A DNA stretch of 64,000 bases. It comes from Termitomyces sp. T153 (taxonomy: Eukaryota > Basidiomycota > Agaricomycetes > Agaricales > Lyophyllaceae). The translations under genes were made by a program, and so were the position numbers. The stretch lies in the NCBI GenBank assembly GCA_018296165.2, contig JACKQL020000026.1, forward strand, positions 718,471 through 782,470, in the 5' to 3' direction. Below, piece by piece: positions 57,001 to 64,000 of the stretch (its first letter is position 1; the number at the start of each line of letters is the position of its first letter). The notes beneath the pieces are model-generated. The model did no database searches. It was not told the origin of the DNA and saw nothing but the letters and a program-made list of their open reading frames with translations.

Positions 57001-57570
57001 ACCTCCCAGCCATAAAAGACCTTTAACAACCTTAGCGTATACAATCCCATCAAGAGATAGAGCTGAAAGAAGTGAGTAGCTTGATATAGAATCAGACTAG
57101 TGTGTCAGCAGCATGAATAGCTAACTCACCACCTCCCACAAACAAAAAAAACACTTTTTAGATGCATGCTGTCCCCTTAAGGCCCATGCTTGGTGTCAGA
57201 TTCAAGTTTGGCAATCAAAAGAGCTTTCATCAGCAAAACCAAGCTGTTCAGACTAGAAATGGGGGCCACAATGATAGCAAAAAGCAGCATGCCTGTGTTC
57301 ACAGTGCTCCAATGCTTTATGAATGATCTGTTGGTAATGAGCACCAATTACCCTGCCAAAGGACACATACCTTCTTCATTGAGTATCCACCATGTGTTGG
57401 AGCTCTCCAGATACCAGCTATACTGACTCTGACCCCCCATCACCTCTCAAGATGCTGCTCTGACTCATCCAGGTATATATCAGGAGAGTGACAAACTAAT
57501 CCTTGAAGGAACTGCAAAGCAGTAAGTGATTCTTTGACTGTTATAATGGGGAATAGGCTCCCCTGAACAT
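57001..57570. other. Decayed copia sequence
   Basis: Only short frames with many stops, one (57,190-57,426) with a hint of the copia protease region. No boundary found. Confidence 0.35.
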
Positions 57571-57850
57571 CTATCCATGATAAATTATGCCTTCTTCCTT
57601 ATAGTTCAATGTGATGGTGATGAAGAGTTGTATTTGTTTTGTCATGTGTTCCTGAAGGATTCTCTGTACTGTGCACTGTTTACATCCAGTATATTTCTTG
57701 ATATCTTCAATAGAACATGATTTGTACATGTAGACAATAGCTCTTTGAAAGTCATCAGAGAGATGGCATCCATGAGGCATTGGTTGAGAAGAAAGGATTG
57801 TTTGTTGCACATCCAAACATAGACATGCATCAAGTTCTACACATTTCACA
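57571..57850 (-). pseudogene. N-terminal fragment of a DDE transposase (helix-turn-helix)
   Basis: Minus strand. HLSDDFQRAIVYMYKSCSIED, then KKYTGCKQCTVQRILQEH, reads as the helix-turn-helix start of IS630/Tc1-like transposases common in basidiomycetes. It stops after about 90 residues and no catalytic domain follows. Confidence 0.5.
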
Positions 57851-58587
57851 CATCCAATGTTGAAACTAACTATGGGGCCCCCTCCATGTACTTCATAGCT
57901 TTAATATGTAACTGCCTTACAAGGCCAAGCATAGAAAGGAATTGGTTTACACAATGCCCCATGCTAAGACTATAAATATAGATACTTCCTGACTAATGAA
58001 GCTTCTTTCTGCTTCTGAGTGATGCAACCTTTCTCAGGGAGGTGATTTCAAGTTCAAGAGCTTGCTAGTGAGACTGACAGCCCTGCCCTGCTCAGCTCAA
58101 ATGAGGCAATTTTAAGCTCAACAACACCCTCAAACTTGAAGCCTGCCAGCAACAGACCTCACCCCTTGTATTTCAACAATGTCTACACTTCATACAGAGT
58201 TCACTAATCAAGTATTTTTTCCAATCCACTCATTGACACAAAGGATTTAGTGTTAGCTTGGACTCTCTTTGCCCTGATAGAACCTTCACTCCTCCTAATC
58301 ATTACCAGTCATGTGAAGTTCATGACTTTGTTATCTTGAAATACACTTAAGAGGTGGAACTTGGCTGGGTCTCAGCAGATTTCCCTCTCTCTCTTGCCTC
58401 TGAACTCTTTGGCCATTTTTATGCTGCTCTCCTCACCATTGTCTCCAGTGCAGGGGGGAAGCTGTGGATGACCCTGGATTTGTCTTCCCCTTACAATAGC
58501 TCTGATACTCTTTCAATTAACAATTCTCTTATAGACTCCTCCAAGTTTCAGTGTGATTGGCGAACCTTTTTGGATTGTTAGTTACAT
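57851..58587. other. No gene recognised
   Basis: CpG-poor, repeat-like DNA without a supported feature. The ORF at 58,354-58,581 has no recognisable domain. Confidence 0.4.
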
Positions 58588-58994
58588 GTTTTTTTTTTAT
58601 TAATTTACATGCATGGGGCACTTGGTGCCCATGTTGCACAGTACTATGGACAGTGTACTACAATTATGAGAGCTGTGGAATTCCACACCCCCCTGCATAT
58701 GCAGAGAATGAGTGGGCCAGTGTTTCCAATGCTGTTTTAGACTGCTCTCCCCTGGTAGACTCTGAGGAAGGAGATGATAGCAGGTATGTAAAGCTGGGTG
58801 GTAGTTATAACAAACACTCATGGGGCAAGCAGGGTTGGGATGAGCAATGGGGCTGGTGTCCCTACCAAGAGAGTGTTAGTAAGGTATAAGCTGAGTGCCA
58901 TTATTAGAGGAGCCTGTGTAGATTAGTGAATATAAGGCATGCTTGGCTATTGGTGGGCAGGAGGTGCATAGTGTGGGCTCTGGGGCTGGATGGG

Positions 58995-60613
58995 TCAGGA
59001 TGTTTGGTGAGCACATGTCAGTTGTGGGCTGGTCAACCACTGCAGGTGGGGCTGGGCAGGGGCAGGCTGGTGTGTGTCTTGGAAGTGTTTTGTAGTGTCA
59101 ATGTATCTAATGAGATGGGTCAGTGCAGATGGGTCATTGAGGATAAATGAAAGTGACTCAGCTCTGCATTTGAGGAGCCATAGGAAGTGAACATGTCTTT
59201 TATACCAGTACTGTGGGTACTCAAATAAGAAATACTTGACCATTTCAATGGTGAGACCGAGGCAGTGAGGACATGTCAGTGATTCTGCTTTACATGTGCA
59301 AAAGAGGTGCTGGTTGAGTGGGAGGTGGCTCATATGGAGTTGTGTGATGAGTGCTGAGTGCCTCTGGTCAAGGTGTTTGACAAGTCTCAGGAAATTTTTG
59401 GATGGGAGCATCTTGTTGAGAGCATGTATGGCAGAAAAGTGGAGGGACTTCTTCCAATGCCTCTTCAAAAGCACTTGAGTTGCAGTAAGGTCAATGTGGC
59501 AGATTTCTGGGATGCTGTGGGGGAGGGGGCCTTTTTTAAGGTAGAGTGGAAGGTCACTGGGCAAGCTGAAGAGTTCTTGGGCCACTTCCTTGGCTAGTGC
59601 ATCTGCCTGTTTGTTCAGGGCAAAGTTGATGTGTCCTGGCAACCAATGTACTTGGAGCTTGATTACCTTCCAGATCCTGGGGCACCATTCTGCTGTTAGG
59701 TTGTCCAGTTGTCATTGTCAAGAGGCATTTCTGAGGTGGTCTTGTTTCTTGTGTAGGGCTTTGGTGGCAGTGTGGATGTGGTCCAGGATGTAATGGGCTG
59801 AGTGGGGCTGCTGGTTGTTCAGTGCACATATTGCAGCTTGGCTGTCAGTGCCAATAATGGTCATATGTTGCAGTTGGCAGGTGCATGTCATAAGGAGGTG
59901 CAGACCAAGAGTGAGTCCCACTGCCTCTGCTTTGTAGACTGTATGCTTGGATGCTGAGCCAAGGTGGTACCACAGGGCAGACATTTCCTTGCCATCTATG
60001 AAGAGAGCTGCAGAGGGTCTGATCCCCCCTTTGAATCTGGAGCCATTGCAATACACGGCCACATGGGAGTGGTCATGTATATGCTGGATGGTGTCAAGGG
60101 CCACATCTTTGTTGGGCACAATGTGGGTGCTGAACAATGGCTTGTAGCTTGGTGGTTGATGGCATAGTAAGACTGTCTCAATTGTTGTTGGGTTGATACC
60201 TGCAAAAGAGAAAAGGCTGTGGAGGAGTGAGCAATGGCACTGTATGCATTGCTTCACAGCAGAGCATACTGCTTTGTGAAGAGGATGGGTTGGGGGGAGA
60301 GAGGACAGGCATACTGCAGCCCTGACTAAAACCTTTTGGAACAGGAGGTTTGCATGGACATTGAGAACATTGCTAGCTGTGGTACTCAATGTGCCAGTAA
60401 TGATCTTGGCCACTTGGCATTGGGCAGAGGTGAGCTTCTAAGTGATTGCTATCGAGCCCATTTGTCTGCCATTAGTAGTAGGTTCCAACACTCCAGTATA
60501 CTAGACATCTATAGCATAAGTGAAGGCTGGGACTGTGACCATGTTGTAGAGCTGGCAAACATAGTAGGGAGGCATGCCACCTGAAATTCTTGACAGTCAA
60601 GCAATCTGGTGGG
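58995..60613 (-). pseudogene. LINE RNase H and C-terminal zinc motif
   Basis: RNase H: VAVYCNGSRFKGGI (first Asp has become Asn in the usual YTDGS), VYKAEAVGLTLGLHL (Glu) and IIGTDSQAAI (Asp). After a frame change, VPGHINFALNKQADALAKE holds the last catalytic region. The C-terminal motif with CTCKAESLTCPHCLG and later H is near 59,240-59,310. The Asp to Asn change (AAC, near 60,045) again fits CpG decay. Confidence 0.85.
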
Positions 60614-60614
60614 T

Positions 60615-62198
60615 TCACCAGGCTGTGCTTGCCATGACTTTTTGTGTGTGTGCCACCCAGTGGAGCTTGGTGTTAAACAGGACCCCAAGGTATCTGTAGG
60701 AGGAGACAGTGTTAACAATCTGCATTGTGATTGAAGTGTCAGGGTTGCTGTAGTGGAGGGTGAGGTCAGAGGGTATGGAATCACAGGAAGAGCAAGGAAA
60801 ATTCATCAGTGCTAGCTTGGATAATTCAAAAGCTGAGCAGTGTGATATAGACCAGGAGAATGCACTCTGAGCGCACTCTATAATATCCTTCAGGATGGCA
60901 TGTGTCTTTGTTAGAGACTCTGCTGCTGCTAGGAACATAACATTGTCAACAAAGCTGGATGAGAGTTCAGATTTATCTCTGGCATCAATGACACAGAGCA
61001 ATGGAGCATTGTAAAAGGCATAAAGGAGCATAGAGAGTGGGTAGCCCTGTGTGGTGCCATTATTGATATCAATCCACTCCAAGCAGAAATTATCAAAGCA
61101 GAGTTGGGTATAGCAGTTGAATAGCATCCTCTCCATGAGGCAAACAAAGGCCATGGGGACCCCAAGTTTTCTCATGTTGTGGATGAGTCTGTCTTTGAGG
61201 GTGCTGGGAAAAGCATCCTGGATGTCTAAGAACAGGGCTGTAGCCACTTTCCCTGCATGCCAGGCATCCTTGATCCTCAAGATCACAAAATGCATGGTGT
61301 CGGAGGTGTTTTGACCAGGTTGATCACCAAATTGGCCTGCCAGGAGCATGCCATGCATTTCTGCTATGTATGAGAGGTCAGCAGCCATGAGGGTAGAGAG
61401 GAGCTTCCCCATTGTGTTCAGAAGGCCAATGAGCCAGTATGCCTTGGCAACATTGTATGTTGGTTTGCCCAGCTTGCAGAGGACTAGTGTAGTGGATTCC
61501 AGCCAGCTCAGGTAGTAAATGTCAAGCTCAAAAACTGCTCAGAAGATGAAGTAAAAATAGTCAACAAGCATATCAGCACATTGCTTCAAAACCACATCGG
61601 GAATGCCATCCAGGCCTAGTGCCTTAAAGGGGGGCAGACCAGCAATGGCCATAGCAATGTGGTCTCTTGTGAAGAGGGGGGCATCTGGGAGTGGTTGTGG
61701 ATAGGCTGACTGGAGAACAGATGGAGAGGAAGAGGAGGGGGGGAAGAATGATTCTCCTAGCACCTCTGCCTTGTCAGTATTGGAAAAGGCTGTCCTTGAG
61801 ACACCATCCACATTGACTTTAAGATCTGGGACTCTGTTACAAGCAAAGTCCATTGGTTCCTTGATGATGTACCTGTTGGCCAGGTATATCTGGCAGGCAT
61901 CAATGCTTTTGAGCCAGTCATGCCAATGGTCCCCTTTTGCCTTACAAATGGCCATGTCCATTTTGCATGCTAGGTGGGATGCCTTGGTGTGGGCAGAGTA
62001 GTCTGGGAGATCATGGAATTTAAAAGCCATGTTGCATGTGCGGCACCTCTGGGCCTTAAGCTGTTTGAGGTCATTGTTCCACCAGCATTTGGTGTGGGGG
62101 CAGGGTTTGTGGAGTGGGACAATGCTGTCCATGCAAATGATCTCCTGAATAATACTGGTAAGGTCAAAGACCTTCCTGTCAAATTTCTCCCCTGTCAA
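60615..62198 (-). pseudogene. LINE reverse transcriptase
   Basis: Upstream part 62,198-61,539 includes LPPFKALGLDGIPDVVLK, the RT entry motif. The main part 61,412-60,615 includes QFGDQPGQNTSDTMH, ATALFLDIQDAFPS (first catalytic Asp), NNGTTQGYPLSMLLY and SSSFVDNVMFLA, where FVDD has become FVDN (AAT, rc of 60,942-60,944), then YRYLGVLFNTKLHW. A short decayed gap lies between the two parts. Confidence 0.9.
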
Positions 62199-62216
62199 AA
62201 TTGTTCTGGCTGGGGA

Positions 62217-62792
62217 TCAAGCCTGTAAGCACTCTGTCAGAGCCTCAGAAAAGGCTTTCCAGTCAACCAAATGAAAGTCCCTCAATGGGGGTGAGGAGGA
62301 TCTTGGAACAGAAAGTTCCACTTCAATGATAACTGGGAGATGGTCAGTGAGCGATGGCTGAAGGGACACCACTACATCACAGGAGATGATGGGGTCAACA
62401 TCAGCATGTGACTGCCAGACATTGTCTGGTTGAGTCCACCTATTGGCAGTGGTCTGCAGAGTAGGAATGCCTGGAAGCAGAGCAAGCTCCATGTCATAAT
62501 CTGCTAGCAGATTGAGGAGGGGTTGAATAAACTCCCTTGAGGAGTTGAGATGGCAGTTTTCCTCAGATTCCCAGAGGGTGTGATGCTGATCAAAGTTGCC
62601 AAGCCAGGTCATATGATCCGCAGGAGTAGGACATGTGATATGGGAAGAAGAAGAAAGGAAAGTAGAGAGAGAGAAAAGTACCTTGTTGTGAGAGCATGCA
62701 TTGTACACATTGAATATTGACAGATGACTAAATTTGCCAGCGAACTGGACTGCCAAAATGTCTGTGGATAGGACAGTTAGCTGGCTGTACAC
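62217..62792 (-). pseudogene. LINE AP-type endonuclease (C-terminal part)
   Basis: 191 residues of the endonuclease/exonuclease/phosphatase fold. SHLSIFNVYNAC, then WLGNFDQHHTLWE (GDFN-type motif with Gly-Asp changed to Gly-Asn), a target-recognition segment, and LQPSLTDHLPVIIEV (the SDH-type motif, here TDH). The N-terminal portion lies in decayed frames up to about 63,000. Confidence 0.85.
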
Positions 62793-63177
62793 ATCTGTGG
62801 ATATGTTAGTAATAATGAGGAGAATGAAATGGGTGCAGGTGCTTCTATCCCATCTGTAGTCTGTGGGGTATAAGACCCTCCAATAACTGTTGGCTTTAGT
62901 GTTGCCCAGATAGTCTAGGAATGGCTCTCAAATAGCAAGCACATCCCATTCCCTAGGGCTTGCCACTGCAAGTAGTTCAGCTTGTGCAATGTTCAACTTG
63001 TGAACATTTTATTGCCAGATGCATAGCTTACTGGGGGCTGCTGGGGGACAACAGTTCATTAGTTAGTGGGAGGAGTTGGTTGTTGCCATGCCTAGCCCTC
63101 TGATTCCCAGGTTGGGAGGTGAAGCTAAAGTCTCCAAGGAAGCCAGCTTGACTAGGAGCCCTGAGATTAGATGGAGT

Positions 63178-64000
63178 TTAGCATTGAGATGCCTGAGGAT
63201 GGGAGGGAGAGGCAGTTGGCTGGATTGTGACTGCAGCCAGGTCACTAGGAGGAGGAAGGTCAGGGGGCTGCACCTTTGCCTGAGAGAGCATTGTCTGGTG
63301 GGGGGGCACCATTACCCAGGTGGAGTGGTCAGCAGTGGGGAAGTATAGCATGTGGTTCTCAGAAAAGTGCATGTCAAGTTCCCTACACCTCTTCTTGAAG
63401 GCAGGACAGTTGTGGTTGAAGCTTGCATGTGTTGAGTCTGTTCCACAAGAGATGCATCTACACCTCACCACAGTGCAAGTTGCAGCTGAGTGGCTCAAAC
63501 TTGTGCAGTTGGCACAGGCACCCTCTGCCTTGCAGTCTTGTCTGATGTGACCAAAGTGCTGGCAGTTGTTGCAGCAAGTTGGCTTATGGACATCTTTTCA
63601 AATTATGACCTGCCAGCCCCTAATGAAGATGCACTCTCAGATAAGCTTGTTTGCCATTTGGGTGTCATTGCAAGTAATCTGAGAGAGGCTACTGACTGGT
63701 TTGGCAATCATAAGTCAAGCTGCTTGAGCCAGAGTGTGGACATGATGGCATTGGATTGGAGGTTGTTTTCTGCCTCGATGGTGCACAGGCACAACATGTC
63801 ATCCAGATCAAAGGTGCCAGCACAGGGGATGAACCACACAATAAGATAGAATGACTTCTCAACAACTCACATGTTTTTGCTGAAGAGGTCCTTGAAGAGG
63901 TGCCACTCAGTGGATGTATATTTGCAGAATCTGCATGCAGAGTCAGCTGTAACAAATTTGGTGAGGTACACACCTGCTCCGAGTGTCTTTGTCATGACTC
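63178..64000 (-). pseudogene. LINE ORF1 (RNA-binding, zinc knuckles), partial
   Basis: CRCISCGTDSTHASFNHNC near 63,400-63,460 is a CCHC-type knuckle. More Cys-rich pieces occur just upstream in another frame (near 63,530-63,590). The part to the window end is decayed, with fragments such as AGTFDLDDMLCLCTIEAENN. ORF1 proteins bind the LINE RNA. The start is beyond the window. Confidence 0.75.

Larger units (their letters stand above)
58588..64000 (-). mobile_element. LINE (non-LTR retrotransposon) with APE, RT and RNase H, 5' end outside window
   Basis: Read on the minus strand from the window end: ORF1 with zinc knuckles, AP-type endonuclease, reverse transcriptase, RNase H and a C-terminal Cys/His motif. 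It ends in an A-tail of about ten bases (the T-run at 58,590-58,599). This order, including RNase H, is that of the fungal Tad1-like and I-like groups. CpG-poor, many stops. Confidence 0.88.

Noticed and set aside
58557..58889. 110-codon + strand ORF with a hydrophobic start
   Set aside because: It overlaps the A-tail and 3' untranslated region of the minus-strand LINE, so it is a shadow.

Overview
This is eukaryotic DNA from a filamentous fungus, most likely a basidiomycete of the Agaricomycotina. The host genes are cut by many introns of about 45-75 nt. One encodes a GH131 glucanase with a fungal cellulose-binding tail. The repeats are chromodomain Ty3/gypsy elements, a LINE with endonuclease, reverse transcriptase and RNase H, Ty1/copia and Tc1/mariner remnants. 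I cannot name the species.

Layout. Positions 1-38,051 are a nested graveyard of mobile elements. Two related Ty3/gypsy copies (1-8,434, and 8,435-11,641 plus 20,014-about 21,005) lack a recognisable protease-reverse transcriptase-RNase H block. Both carry a large extra ORF after the chromodomain. The second copy is split by an LTR element with 1.1-kb LTRs (11,642-20,013), which itself contains an inverted solo LTR. A full-length chromodomain gypsy element (21,379-29,391) sits inside an older inverted LTR and carries two solo LTRs. Beside it a Tc1/mariner transposase gene is split by a second copy of the long-LTR element (29,943-37,090). Nearly every insertion is bounded by an exact 5-bp target duplication, so the order of events can be read directly.

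Positions 38,852-52,745 are a host island with normal CpG content: a Cu/Zn superoxide dismutase relic (+), a GH131-CBM1 glucanase (-), a CSC1/OSCA-type membrane channel (-), an S9 prolyl-oligopeptidase-fold peptidase of the dipeptidyl-peptidase 5 type (-), the ribosome assembly factor Mrt4 (-), and deoxyhypusine hydroxylase (+). The last two are divergently transcribed from about 75 bp. They act on ribosome biogenesis and on eIF5A maturation, so shared regulation is plausible. Positions 52,746-64,000 return to repeats: AT-rich intergenic DNA, a split copia gag, a transposase fragment, and a minus-strand LINE that runs off the window end.

Most notable: (1) the long-LTR family shows a Tf1-like self-priming design. 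A 12-13-nt sequence about 30 nt downstream of the LTR TATA box is complementary to the bases right after the 5' LTR, and the pairing co-varies between the two copies. (2) Both copies carry the same gene-like ORF antisense to the element, just inside the 3' LTR. (3) CpG loss explains the damage in old elements: the catalytic residues of the gypsy protease, the gypsy RT and the LINE RT have each been destroyed at a CpG site.
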